64,000 nt of DNA, taken from contig JALBYF010000025.1 in the NCBI GenBank assembly GCA_023212725.1, positions 178,094-242,093 on the forward strand. Reading direction: 5' to 3'. The notes beneath the pieces are model-generated. The model did not search any database. It saw only the letters and a program-made list of their open reading frames with translations, and was not told the DNA's origin. The DNA comes from Tranzscheliella williamsii. Taxonomy: Eukaryota > Basidiomycota > Ustilaginomycetes > Ustilaginales > Ustilaginaceae. Positions within the stretch are counted from its first letter, which is position 1. Every line of letters starts with the position of its first letter. Below, piece after piece: positions 32,701 to 42,089 of this stretch. Position numbers and translations under genes: made by a program.

Positions 32701-33590
32701 GCATTGGTGCCGAGTGCCTGGCTAGACTCACGCTTACCGACCCATCCAAGTATCTCCCACTGCTGCAAGAGCGCTTACGCTCGCCTTCGCCTTCAGTTCG
32801 CGCTATCGTCATTGCCGCTGTAAGGTTCACGCTTTCGACAGAATCGTCTGCCACGTATGACGAACTGCTCGCTCCGGTCTTAGTCGACTTCCTCTCCCTA
32901 CTGAGAGACGCGGAACTGGATGTCCGACGCAACGCAGTGTTTGCACTCAATTCGGCGGCCCACAACAAGCCCTATCTGATCCGCGACCATCTTGTCACTT
33001 TGCTCCCGATGCTCTATGCCGAAACCCACGTTAAGGAAGAACTACTGCGCAAGGTGTCGATGGGTCCTTTCCTGGTGGTTACCGACGACGGTCTAGATCT
33101 ACGAAAGAACGCTTACGAGACCATGTACCAGCTGCTAGACACTTGCTGGTCGCGGCTCAAGATGGACGACTACCTGGACCGCACCATTGCCGGCCTTGGC
33201 GACAGCGACGATGGCATCAAGACACTTTGCTATCTGATGGTCATGAAGATTGTGGAACTGCGGTCGCCGGTGCTCACCTCGATCCTGGCGGCTAGGCTGG
33301 AAGACCTGGCTGAGCCCGTTGGCCAGACGCTCAAGTCGAAGCTGAAGGAGACGGCTACCAAGCAGGAGATCGAAAAGCAGGGCGAGCTGCAGCGTTTCAT
33401 CTACAAGACGCTTGTCGTCATCTCGAAGAACATGAGCAGCGTCGTCACGCCGACCAACACGCCGAGATTTTGGAGCGTCCTGCACGAAGCCAAGAACTCA
33501 ACAAGCTCAGCCAGCGGGGCTAGCAGCTCGGCTGCCGGCGGCCTGTGGCGCGAAATCGAACTCTCCATGGCTTCGTCCTCCCTGGCATGA
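29748..33590 (+). CDS. CAND1: Cullin-associated NEDD8-dissociated protein 1 (CAND1/TIP120)
   Basis: 1280 residues, intronless, ATG at 29748. The whole protein is built of HEAT-type helical repeats. The N-terminus (LLALVEKMKSQDSDFRFMALNDLM) matches the first CAND1 repeat. The characteristic acidic insert (DSDEEMDDTNDDD, about residues 319-345) is followed directly by DYSDDDDMSWKVRRASAK, a very conserved CAND1 phrase. The length equals that of animal and plant CAND1 (about 1230). CAND1 wraps around cullin-RBX1 that lacks NEDD8 and exchanges substrate receptors of SCF and related ubiquitin ligases, in nucleus and cytoplasm. Baker's yeast has a distant relative (Lag2), so a canonical CAND1 fits a basidiomycete. 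It is convergent with the PCID2/Csn12-like gene 130 bp away and lies near CSN7, which controls the same cullin cycle. Confidence 0.95.
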   Translation: MSSSWAHSGLLALVEKMKSQDSDFRFMALNDLMAELSKESFIQMDDTTESSIVRHVLELMKDPNGEVKNMAVRCLGMLVPRIREKQMQSIVDHLIDYVSSKHEELRDIASLALKTVTTEMPNRPNFAVTAVNKLAPKLIHQIADPSSSQELLIDSLDILAEVIAKFASSVSQQLQLQKSALQSIVPAMRHSRPAVRKRALTVLGALGSCASSENFTHLSVQISKDLQSESAEYRKTAIQLVAIFARTCPRRLGRRLPEFMPQIITTAADEDDELRETCLHATEAILLRCPSEVTPFVNSAVEIAIDNIKHDPNYAGLEDSDEEMDDTNDDDVTYDGDDDLIDEDYSDDDDMSWKVRRASAKVLNAAITSRPELLVQHVETLAPILTARFSEREESVRLEILDTFLALLKQMQLYGGGPQATEVIGANVAAGALKRKRQDMESEDLERSPRGKLLSLVPAIAKALQKEIVSKSISTRHKGFVVLRELVIVLHGGLDAHIGSLLSQTQKSLQGVEPTSGSGANLKAEVLGFFRVLFLTHSAKSFEDELPQLVPILSESIKDKLHRNCTEAFLTCSQLIAVLRPLAGGVPKINRYKPYVLQIYTATVARLNRLDSDQEIKERGIACLGVLLSHAGDDLVEQHAECFTLLMNRLKNEVTRYATVKVVAQIASSPVCTGSEYEAFLQSCIAEVATLLRKSNRLLKLAAFDCLVTSLSRTSAKLSIESSNSILAEVQPLLNQNMDMNLLPLILKSVNLILRNDPSTREAVQESILPQTYSVIRLPLAQGPAMNSLLEFFKTYVGASPSAAAQTVDDLFAALETAKSTVSGTHVYSTVARCIGAIATISEEASTEVANRATKTLETNSARDTDTYFSLLLLGELGRFNDLSVRKGLFERLLQLYSADSEEVRMAAAFAVGNMAVGAVTVVLPVIEKHIQSPVDGKDSKPLLSLHALKELITHGSEQQLVLVAKQIWPVLFDACDTKEESVRSIGAECLARLTLTDPSKYLPLLQERLRSPSPSVRAIVIAAVRFTLSTESSATYDELLAPVLVDFLSLLRDAELDVRRNAVFALNSAAHNKPYLIRDHLVTLLPMLYAETHVKEELLRKVSMGPFLVVTDDGLDLRKNAYETMYQLLDTCWSRLKMDDYLDRTIAGLGDSDDGIKTLCYLMVMKIVELRSPVLTSILAARLEDLAEPVGQTLKSKLKETATKQEIEKQGELQRFIYKTLVVISKNMSSVVTPTNTPRFWSVLHEAKNSTSSASGASSSAAGGLWREIELSMASSSLA

Positions 33591-33719
33591 GGCTGCCTAT
33601 CTCTCCAAGTCACTCTGCGCGACATAGATACCGAAGTTGACACTCAATCGATCTAAACTGCACATACGTGGGTCTCTGGTTATTACGCCGGTATCTGTAG
33701 ATTGAGAGGCTCTGCGTTG

Positions 33720-35297
33720 TCAGGTGGGTGCGGTGAAGGAAGCTAGTCGCGGGAACGGATCCTTTGCACTGAGGACCAGAATGCCGCGCTCATGGGCGAT
33801 GTAGCCTTTGATGTAGCCCTTGTAGATCAGGTTGGCGACGAACCACTCGATCTCCTGAGCGGAGTAGGCGAGGTCGAGACTGTGCGTAGCCTGTTGAAGG
33901 GTGGAGATTGCGAGACGCGTTTGCCTGTCTCTGCACAGCCAGACCTTTTTGAAGAGAGTGCGGAGGCAGGCCTCTCGGACCTTCTCCATGGCGATGTAGG
34001 TGCCCTTGCGGACAAGCAATTTCTCGAGATGCGGGTGGGCAAGCGCCGCGTCGAACGACTTGATGTCGCCCTTGGCGTACGCCGAGAGGAATGGCGAGTA
34101 GATCGCCTGGAGCTTTGGAAATGACTGTAGTAGGGCAGCAGCAGGCAGAGAGCCGGCTAGCAGCTTCACCGGGATTAGATAGGTAAGGATCATCTGGCGA
34201 TTGTGCAATGCCGTGCGGTGGCACTTGTTGAATGCAAACTGAAGCTCCTGTTCGGCCTTGTCGTACTCTTCGCCGAGGAAGGCGAGCACGCCGACGTAGT
34301 ACCTGTAGGTCACCTGCTGGCTCTTGGGGAATTGGTCGAGGCTGGGTAGCGCGCCAGCCGAGATGGCGCGCAGAATGTTACGGCACAGTGATATGCTCTT
34401 CAGCCGAAAGTAGGTTTTGAAGACCATGCCGACCACCTCGTACGTCCCCCACTTGCGACTCTCCTGCAGATCTGGATTTCGGTCGGCGATGCAGGCGGTA
34501 AAGGCCTTGTTGAGCTGACGCGCGCATTCTTCCAGCCGTTTGTTGGCGAGCGACGAGGTGCGGGACGCTTCGGCGCTTGTCGAGGGTCCCGCAGCAACGA
34601 CAGCCGCGGCTGCTGCATTGCGATGTACACCTGCTCCGCTTGCCGTGGGCATGGCAGCCGGCTGAGCAGCGGGCTTGGATGCCTCCATTGCAGCGCAGTC
34701 CGCTTGCACAGCCAGCCAGCGCAAGTTGAGACAAAGGATGCGCAGCAGCGGAACAGCCCACCGGCCGGGCACCAGACTGGCAAAGTGGCGCAAAAACGCT
34801 GTAACGGCGGTGTTGTATGCTTCGAACGACTCGGCGAAACGTTCGGAGCGCATCTTGCCCTCGGCGTCCGTGGCACTGACCGGGTAGCCATGCATGGAGC
34901 TGGCGAGGGAGAAGTAGTATATCGCGAGGAGGTGATGCTGACACATTTCTTCCCACGGAGATGCAAGGTAGCCTGAGCACCTGCGCAGAGCAGCGACAAT
35001 CTGGTTGGGCCTAGGATCGCCCAGCTCCATCATGACGGACGAGGCGAAGGGCCCGCCTATCGCGAACAGCTGCGCCAGCGAATGTCCATCCTTCGCCTGC
35101 TCCGCTGCAATCACAGCATCTGCGAACAGAGCGGGTCGCATCTCCTCCCTTGCGATGGCGTGCGCGCTTATGGATGGTCGGAACGGCAGATGCACCAGCC
35201 TCGATGGGGGATCATATGAAGAAGGTTTAGCGGTTCATTCACATTTGTGTGATTGCTCTCAAAATAGCCAGTCACGCTACTTCGCTTCTTCCGACAT
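33720..35297 (-). CDS. CSN12: PCI-domain protein, PCID2/Thp1/Csn12 family
   Basis: The large frame has no ATG at its 5' end. An in-frame start is obtained from a proposed 17-nt first exon, 35297-35281 (MSEEA plus two bases), joined across an 81-nt intron (35280-35200; donor GTAGCG, acceptor TCGAG, possible branch GCTAAAC) to the main exon 35199-33720. This gives MSEEAKLVHLPFRPS as the N-terminus. If the intron is wrong, the first in-frame ATG is at 35141. The conserved core YEVVGMVFKTYFRLKSISLCRNILRAI, YYVGVLAFLGEEYDKAEQEL, LIPVKLLAG and the C-terminal winged-helix part of the PCI domain (LDLAYSAQEIEWFVANLIYKGYIKGYIAH) are typical of PCID2/Csn12. The family works in TREX-2 mRNA export (with Sac3 and Dss1) and, in yeast, associates with the COP9 signalosome. 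A Ser/Ala-rich insert of about 45 residues sits near residues 180-220. It shares a 191-bp divergent promoter with GPI13. Confidence 0.85.
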
Positions 35298-35488
35298 GGC
35301 TCTGTCGGCTCACCCCAACCTCCACTCTCAGACATCGGATGTCGGCTGACGCGAAACGCTCCAGGCTTCCCTCGTTATGAGCACACTAACCTCGATCAGC
35401 AACACGCCTCGCTTTCTTTTCTCCCAGCACTCTTCACACAGCCGCGGCACTGATCCGAATCGTTGCCTGAGCAGGCCCTTCGTAGGCA
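35298..35488. promoter_or_regulatory. Compact divergent promoter, PCID2/Csn12-like and GPI13
   Basis: Only 191 bp separate the proposed start codon of the minus-strand PCI gene from that of GPI13 (248 bp or more if the micro-exon is not used). Both transcripts must start inside or very near this segment. No TATA box is obvious. Confidence 0.5.
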
Positions 35489-38400
35489 ATGCCGTCCGTG
35501 CTCAATCCTCCGCCTTCGTTGGCCGAGATTCAGAGGAGCCAGCAGCAACAGGCTGGCGCACGGCTTCGCAGCTCGTCGTCTGCCTCACACGAATCTCACT
35601 CCTCTCATTCGTCCGGCGACTCCCACTCTTCACACTCGTCTTACGCCGAACGTCACCCGGATAGGGTGCCTCCCAAGGCGCTCGCCCCTGATGCGCCTTT
35701 TCGATCCGTGTTAGCCGTGCTCGCCTTTTTGCTGTTCTGCACAGTGGCCGCCCTTTGGCTGTTTGTCAAGGGCTTCTTGCTGACCAGGGTTGAGCTGCAA
35801 GGCATCAATCAATGCTACAAGCCGTCAGTGGCAGTCTGGAATCCGCCCCATCCGCCGCCCGTATACGCGAAAGCGCATCTTCTCGACTGGGCTCTCTCGC
35901 TTGACCCGCATCAGGGGGACGGCGAATGCACCCTACCTCAGACCCATTCCAAGGCGGTACTCATCATCATCGATGCGCTGCGCTACGACTTTATCGCGCC
36001 TATCCCCGCCGTTTTCTCGCGCGTCGAGGGAGGCTGGAAGCCTGATCCTTACTACCACTCCAAGATCCGGCTCCCGGCTGAGCTCAGTGCCATGTCTCCC
36101 GACAAGTCGTTCTTGGCCCACTTCAGCGCAGATGCACCCACTACCACTCTGCAACGCCTCAAGGGCCTCACCACCGGCACTCTCCCCACTTTCGTCGAAG
36201 CCGGCGCCAATTTTGGTGGTATGGGCCAGGTGAACGAGGACAACTGGCTCGCCCAGCTACGCGCTAAGGTGCTGCGTGACGAGTTGCATCGAGACAGCAA
36301 TCACGCCGGCCTCGTCTTTGCGGGCGACGACACGTGGGGCACTGTTTTCCCCAAGGTCTTCGATCAGGACAAGATCTGGTCTTACGAGTCCTTCAATGTC
36401 GAAGACCTCGATACGGTCGACGCAGGCGTCGAGTCGAAGCTGCTTCCGTTCCTCCAGAAGGACCATCCCAACCGTACGGCTGGCATCCACGATGCCGACG
36501 ATTGGAGGCTCCTCGTTGGCCATACACTGGGTGTGGACCATGTGGGTCACAGATTTGGCCCGAGCCATCCCAAGATGGAGACCAAAATGGCCGAGATGCA
36601 GCAATTCTTGCTTAACATTACCAACGCCGTGGACGACGACACACTAGTCATCCTTATGGGCGACCATGGCATGGACGACCGGGGTGACCACGGCGGCGAT
36701 GGAGAGCTCGAGGTTGGCGCCGGGCTGTGGATATGGAGTCGTTCAGGGTTCGGGCCGGCCCCGGGGGACACATCTGCCGATAACCTTGCTGACTACGTCT
36801 CAACTCCCGAATCGGAAGATTTGATTGCATCCTATACTACATTCTCCCCTCTGCCCTCGCCGCCTTTCAGCGCTAAAGGGCATCGAAGCGTCCCACAGAT
36901 TGACATTGTGCCTTCGCTCTCGCTCTTGTTGGGCTTACCGGTGCCCTTCAACAGCCTCGGCGGGGTCATTCCAGAGCTCTTCCCATCTGCCGATCGCTTG
37001 CTCCGAGCCCTGAGGATCACGGCTCACCAGATCAAGACATATCTTGACGCATACTCCTCCCAGTCTTCGGACATGGAACCGTTCGCGTCTGAGCTCGAAG
37101 ATCTCTGGCTGCAAGCTCTAGAGGCCGATGCCCGACATTCAGCTGCTTTCCATAGCAAGTCGCAGGCACTGCCGCTTGTCAGACGCATGGCTGCTCAGTC
37201 CTACGCACGATACACTCGCGCCAGCCTTGTGCGAGCAAGAAGCGTCTGGGCTCAGTTCGAGATGACGCGCATTTACCTAGGTCTGATTGTACTAGGTCTC
37301 GGTCTCGTGTCAACCTGGGTGCTGTGGTCTGGCGTCCGCACAGGTCTACAGGGCCTCTTTCCTCCACCGGACGATAGCGCGGCGTCCGAGCTCGAAGCGG
37401 AAGCGGACGACGATATGGCCGCCCTTGCGTCGACATCGCAGGCCGTTCTTCGGCTCAGCACAAACATGGAGGAGTTTACACGCGTCGTTTTCCGCTCAAC
37501 CCTTGTACCTGCCTTTGTGGGAGGGTCGCTCAGTATCCTGGCGCTGTTGGCGAGCAAGGCCGCACCTCCAGCCCTTCGACTTCCCCTGACGCTCGTTGAC
37601 GCGCTATTGTTCGGTGCCGCTCTGGGTGCTGAACTAGGTCTTCTGATCCCGCACTTTTCATACGCAGTGTCCAACATCGGATTCGAGGCGAACACTCCAA
37701 ACAGCACCAAAGCTCTGCAGGGCCTTGGCCTTGGCGCCATGGTTATCCATGCTAGTCTATTCGCAAGTAACTCTTCGACGGTATGGGAGGACCATTTCGT
37801 TTTGGCCCTCCTCGGCATCATTCTGCTTGCAAGATTCGGCATGGGCTTGGGCTCGCCTACGCAACGGATGAGAATTCGAATGCCGATCATGGCGCTCCTG
37901 ACGCTTGTACTGGCCCGCCTCGCCTCGATTCCAAAGGTGTGCCGCGAAGAGCAAGCTCCCTTTTGTCAGCAAAGCTTTTATGCCTCGCCTTCCAACCCAA
38001 CGGTTGCAGGCGCTGCCGCTTCCGCACCCGACGCCACCCCTTCGGCCCATGCTGGAGCAGCGCTCAACAGTCCCTACGTCATCGGCGCTTCCTACTTGCT
38101 TGCGTATGCTTTCCCTTCCTTGCTCGGCCGGGCGCTCGATTCGAGCAAAAGCTTCGTTGGCATCGCCCCCGTCTTCTTCAATTGGGTCTTGAGACCCACG
38201 TTGCTTGTCGGCTCGGGATACTGGCTATTGGACTGGGCGCTGCCGCTCGAATCGATCGCTAGGTCGGAGTGGAAACCCACACTGGAATGGCTCAAAAATG
38301 TGGCCGCCAAAGCCGACCTGTTCTTCTTGCTTGTGCCGGCACTAGCATTCTGGATTTTTGCGCCATTGTGCCTGGAGTTACGCCAGGAAGCTGCCACAGG

Positions 38401-39382
38401 AGCGCCGGCACCGGATCAGGCTGAGCGGCCGCAGGACGAGGCACAGCGGAAGCCAAAAGTATCAATTATGGGCTACGCTAACAGCCTGGGAAGCTCCTAT
38501 CTATTGCTGGTCAGCATCGTGTTCTCCTCACTTTGGATCGTTACACAGCCAGCGGGACAACTTGCCTTCGGTGCGGCCTTTTTGGCTGGCATCCTCAACG
38601 CCGAGCTGGGCGATAGCGAACGAGACATCCTCATCCTGCATCAACAACGTCGCCCGACAACTGCTCAGGTGGGGAGCGATACAGAGATCTCGTCTGCAGA
38701 TACCGCTGTGGGCAAGCCCAAAGGCCGGAGGGCTGCTGGCACGCAGTCTGCCTTGGAGCGAGCTGCCGAGGCTGCAGCATCGGTGCCTGGCGGCGAGGAG
38801 GCGTCTGCGTCGGCTGGTTCGCCGGCATCCGCGCCAACGCGAGTCTTCGTATCATTCGCCGAGATCTCAACCTTGGTGCTGCTGAGCTATGTTGCTTTCT
38901 TCGGGACGGGGCATCAGGCGACACTGGCCTCGATACAGTGGCGGACCGCGTTTGTCGGGTTTTCGACGGTGGCGTACCCGTGGGCGCCGCTGCTGGTGGC
39001 CGCGAACGCGTTCGGCCCCCTCGCGCTGTTTCCGGCAATGCTGGCGCCACTGAGCGTCGTGTGGAATTACGCGCCGCGCCCGCGCTCGCTCGCGGCGCTC
39101 GGCACGCACGAGCGCACTCGTGCCCGCATGCACCTCCCATCGCAGCTCCTATTCGCCCTGCTCACCCTCGCCCTCTACTCGCTCACCCTCCTCTTCTCGA
39201 CCTCCGCCCTTGCTGCGCTCGCCTTCCGCCGCCACCTCATGCTCTTCAAGATCTGGACCCCCCGCTTCATGCTCGCCACCGCCAACGCCCTCCTCACCCT
39301 CCTCACGAGCCTCCTCGCCACGCTCGCCACCTGGCAGACCGCCAACAAGGTCAACAGGATCTTTGGAACCGAGTTCCAATGA
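35489..39382 (+). CDS. GPI13: GPI ethanolamine phosphate transferase 3 (GPI13/PIG-O)
   Basis: 1297 residues, intronless, ATG at 35489. A His/Ser-rich cytosolic tail is followed by a first membrane helix at about residues 75-95. The lumenal alkaline-phosphatase-like domain carries the family motifs VLIIIDALRYDF (about residue 155), GHTLGVDHVGHRFGP (about 345) and LMGDHGMDDRGDHGG (about 388), which supply metal-binding Asp/His residues. LPTFVEAG contains the threonine region expected for the nucleophile. From about residue 600 to the end there are many membrane helices. GPI13/PIG-O works in the ER, adding ethanolamine phosphate to the third mannose of the GPI anchor; this is the group through which proteins are attached. 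Family length (about 1000-1100) is exceeded by hydrophilic loops around 630-660 and 1040-1120. The final ~250 nt switch from G-ending to C-ending codons. Confidence 0.95.
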   Translation: MPSVLNPPPSLAEIQRSQQQQAGARLRSSSSASHESHSSHSSGDSHSSHSSYAERHPDRVPPKALAPDAPFRSVLAVLAFLLFCTVAALWLFVKGFLLTRVELQGINQCYKPSVAVWNPPHPPPVYAKAHLLDWALSLDPHQGDGECTLPQTHSKAVLIIIDALRYDFIAPIPAVFSRVEGGWKPDPYYHSKIRLPAELSAMSPDKSFLAHFSADAPTTTLQRLKGLTTGTLPTFVEAGANFGGMGQVNEDNWLAQLRAKVLRDELHRDSNHAGLVFAGDDTWGTVFPKVFDQDKIWSYESFNVEDLDTVDAGVESKLLPFLQKDHPNRTAGIHDADDWRLLVGHTLGVDHVGHRFGPSHPKMETKMAEMQQFLLNITNAVDDDTLVILMGDHGMDDRGDHGGDGELEVGAGLWIWSRSGFGPAPGDTSADNLADYVSTPESEDLIASYTTFSPLPSPPFSAKGHRSVPQIDIVPSLSLLLGLPVPFNSLGGVIPELFPSADRLLRALRITAHQIKTYLDAYSSQSSDMEPFASELEDLWLQALEADARHSAAFHSKSQALPLVRRMAAQSYARYTRASLVRARSVWAQFEMTRIYLGLIVLGLGLVSTWVLWSGVRTGLQGLFPPPDDSAASELEAEADDDMAALASTSQAVLRLSTNMEEFTRVVFRSTLVPAFVGGSLSILALLASKAAPPALRLPLTLVDALLFGAALGAELGLLIPHFSYAVSNIGFEANTPNSTKALQGLGLGAMVIHASLFASNSSTVWEDHFVLALLGIILLARFGMGLGSPTQRMRIRMPIMALLTLVLARLASIPKVCREEQAPFCQQSFYASPSNPTVAGAAASAPDATPSAHAGAALNSPYVIGASYLLAYAFPSLLGRALDSSKSFVGIAPVFFNWVLRPTLLVGSGYWLLDWALPLESIARSEWKPTLEWLKNVAAKADLFFLLVPALAFWIFAPLCLELRQEAATGAPAPDQAERPQDEAQRKPKVSIMGYANSLGSSYLLLVSIVFSSLWIVTQPAGQLAFGAAFLAGILNAELGDSERDILILHQQRRPTTAQVGSDTEISSADTAVGKPKGRRAAGTQSALERAAEAAASVPGGEEASASAGSPASAPTRVFVSFAEISTLVLLSYVAFFGTGHQATLASIQWRTAFVGFSTVAYPWAPLLVAANAFGPLALFPAMLAPLSVVWNYAPRPRSLAALGTHERTRARMHLPSQLLFALLTLALYSLTLLFSTSALAALAFRRHLMLFKIWTPRFMLATANALLTLLTSLLATLATWQTANKVNRIFGTEFQ

Positions 39383-39591
39383 ACCCTCCCTTTACCTGTA
39401 CCCTGTCCTACTTCCAACATAAGCACGGTCAACGCGGTCGTATGCGCATCGTTCCGGATATCGTGGTGAGGAAATACATTACATGGGGCCGGTGATCACT
39501 ATTACAGTGCAGGTGCAAGCGTGTGGCAGAGAAGATGGTTATGCGGGAGCGGGAGGCAGGGTCGCGAGTCAGAGTGTCCGGTGGAGGGGCG

Positions 39592-41601
39592 CTAGGTGGA
39601 GATGATGTAGGCCTTGATTTCGGGTTTGGTGGTGAGGAGGCGGAAGAGGCGGCGCCACTCGAGCGGGTTGCCCTTGCTGCGGCGCATGACGACGAGGCAT
39701 CTGACGGTGGGCTGCGGGTCTGGGTCAAGGCTGGGCGCGTCCCGCGGGTCTGCGTCGAGGGCGCCTACGAGGTTTTCGATGCGGATGTCGCCGCGCAGCG
39801 GGCACTTGCGCTTGTCCATCGTCGCGAGCCGGATCCTAGCCCCGCGCGAGCCGACCGTCGCCGCCTTGCGCGGCACCTCGGACCGCATCGTGACATTGTC
39901 CGCGTCAGCCGACCCCGGCTCGCCATCGACCATGAAGCTGTACGCCTCCTCGAGCTCCTCCTGCTCGCCGATCGGCTCCACTGCATTCTGGATGGCCAGC
40001 GAGTCGAATAGCTCGCCGATCAGCTGGCTCATCACCGCCGCAGAGGAGGACGCAAAGAAGCGCGTCAGGTGCGGAGAGAAGCGCAGCTGCGCCGCGTTGG
40101 CGTTTCCGGCAACGTTGGTCAGCGCCTCGAACTGGGTAAAGTGGTTCAGGGCCTGCGTGAACTGCGACGCGCCCGGCAGCGCCACATCCGAAGCAGTACT
40201 GCCGCTTCCAGAGGCAGAGAACTCCATGCGACGGTTCGAAATGTGCTGGCTCATGGCGAGACGCCGCGACATGTCATCGCTGCTCGTGTTGAGCGCAGGC
40301 ATCGCGGTCGACGAGGGCAGTGCTAGCGCGTCAGGACGGTGATCATCGCGTGACGCGCCAGCGGCGCTTCCAACGCCGAATCCAAGAGAGCTGTTTTGAA
40401 TCGCTTCGGGCTGCGTTAGAGAGACGTTCTCGGGTACCTGAGCACGTTGACCGTCGGTGTGCAGGTCGAGCCTTCGAGCTGCAGCAGTCACAGCAGCCGC
40501 ATTGGCTACCTCTAAGCTTATGTCACCCGACACGGCAAGACCCTGAAGGAGCTTCTCGGCCAGATTGACAGGGTCGTTGCATCTGCCCTTCTGGCTCATC
40601 AATTCATTGTTGCGCTTGAACCATCTGTGGCGCTTGATACTCTCGAAGGTGATGCGACGCTCAGGGTTGGGATGCATCATTTTCTTCAAGAGGGAAAGGG
40701 CGTCGGCAGGGATCCTGGTCCATGGATCATAAGAGAAGAGCTCTCCAGTGCGATAGGCGTTGTATTCGGGGGAGCGGGACGTAGGTTCGTCCCAGGGCGT
40801 GCTACCGACAAGCATGGCAAAGAGCACAACTCCGGAGCTCCACACATCGATCGGCTCACCCTTGTATGGTTTGCCATTCATCTCGGGCGCTATATAGGGG
40901 AGCGACCCACAAGCGCCAGTCAGTTCACGTTCCTTGCCTTTGTATTTGTAGACGGAGCAGAGGCCGAAATCGGCAATCTTGAGATTGCCCTCGGCGTCTA
41001 AGAGCATGTTTTCCGGCTTGATATCGCGATGGGTTACGCCCTGGGCGTGGATGTACTCGAGACCGGCGAGGAGCTGCTGAAAATAGAAATGGGCCAGATC
41101 TTCCTCGACGCCATAGTCGGGTGCGATCTTGTCGAAAAGGTCTCCGCCCGCCCCGAGTTCAAGAACCATGTAGAGCCCGGGTACATAGTTGTCCTGGTAG
41201 GAGGGAGAGGAGAGCTGTTCCTGACGTTCCTTGTCCCGGGCTCTGATCGAATCCTGTGTCGTGGCTATCGCCTCGCCCATCAGAATGCCCTTCTCTTTGC
41301 CCGCGTTGCCGTTTTTGTCGGCACCGCGCTCGACGGCTCCGAGGAACTCGAGCACGTTAGCATGTTTGAGAATGGAGTGAACCTGAACCTCTTTCTGCAG
41401 TGCACGTCGGTCGATGGGATACTTGTTTGAACGGTTGGGCGCGTACGAGATCACTTTGATGGCAGCGACGGGATGCGCTTTCGAAGAAGGGTTGACAGCC
41501 CGAAAGACCTTGCTGAAGCCACCGCCGCCGATGAGCTGGACGATGCGGTAGTCCAGGACCGGTGGATAGGATTGGCCTGTGGAGGAGGTAGGGATCGGCA
41601 T
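39592..41601 (-). CDS. CHK1: Checkpoint kinase Chk1
   Basis: 669 residues, ATG at 41601. The kinase domain starts almost at the N-terminus: Gly loop GGGGFSKV (25-32), catalytic Lys49 in AAIKV, Glu71, HRDIKPEN with Asp193, DFG at 211-213 and the APE-type motif IAPE ending at 240. GNLKIADFGLCSVY and GACGSLPYIAPEM are Chk1-like. The C-terminus (SKGNPLEWRRLFRLL) resembles the conserved KA1-type motif of Chk1 (human: SKGDGLEFKRHFLKI). The length exceeds human Chk1 (476) because of a ~45-residue insert between strands 4 and 5 of the kinase (residues 92-137) and a long Ser/Ala-rich linker. Chk1 acts downstream of ATR and the 9-1-1 clamp to halt the cell cycle after DNA damage; SQ/TQ sites are present (TQDS, SQFTQ). 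It shares a 488-bp divergent promoter with CSN7. The last exon region is C-ending in codon use. Confidence 0.9.
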   Translation of the reverse strand: MPIPTSSTGQSYPPVLDYRIVQLIGGGGFSKVFRAVNPSSKAHPVAAIKVISYAPNRSNKYPIDRRALQKEVQVHSILKHANVLEFLGAVERGADKNGNAGKEKGILMGEAIATTQDSIRARDKERQEQLSSPSYQDNYVPGLYMVLELGAGGDLFDKIAPDYGVEEDLAHFYFQQLLAGLEYIHAQGVTHRDIKPENMLLDAEGNLKIADFGLCSVYKYKGKERELTGACGSLPYIAPEMNGKPYKGEPIDVWSSGVVLFAMLVGSTPWDEPTSRSPEYNAYRTGELFSYDPWTRIPADALSLLKKMMHPNPERRITFESIKRHRWFKRNNELMSQKGRCNDPVNLAEKLLQGLAVSGDISLEVANAAAVTAAARRLDLHTDGQRAQVPENVSLTQPEAIQNSSLGFGVGSAAGASRDDHRPDALALPSSTAMPALNTSSDDMSRRLAMSQHISNRRMEFSASGSGSTASDVALPGASQFTQALNHFTQFEALTNVAGNANAAQLRFSPHLTRFFASSSAAVMSQLIGELFDSLAIQNAVEPIGEQEELEEAYSFMVDGEPGSADADNVTMRSEVPRKAATVGSRGARIRLATMDKRKCPLRGDIRIENLVGALDADPRDAPSLDPDPQPTVRCLVVMRRSKGNPLEWRRLFRLLTTKPEIKAYIIST

Positions 41602-42089
41602 GACTCGTCGCTAGCCAGACCGCAGCTACTTGTCGCTTCCCGGCGAGGTGTTCAGCGGCTAAGCAGGACAAAGTCCAGGCGGAAAGCGAGCGCAATGAAC
41701 CTGGTTGATGAAGGTGGATAGACAGAGCGAGCTTGCTGACGGCGTAATGTGCTGAAATGCCCTTCTGATGTGTTGGTCTGAGTGGCGTTGCGCGCCCCGA
41801 CGCGTCGAGTAGAGTAGTCAGTTGCAGATTCACAAACCAAATCCCGACTCAGCCGCCAGGGACAACAGATCTAACACAAGACCAACCGCTCCAAGAACCT
41901 AACACGTTACGGCCACCGATATGTCTTTCTCCACTCACACCCATACATACAAGCTGCTCCCACCTTTGCCCGACTCACAGCTGTCAGCCATCCTCATCAC
42001 CTTGGTGGCAGACAGACCTGCATTGTTATCATCTCCCTCACGTTCAGAGGTTCCTCTGCTGTTCGACAAGCTAGTAGTGCGCATCAGCC
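41602..42089. promoter_or_regulatory. Divergent promoter of CHK1 and CSN7
   Basis: 488 bp lie between the two start codons. The plus-strand leader from about 41880 is pyrimidine-rich with several ACACTCACAC-like short repeats. Nothing else is recognised. Confidence 0.5.
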
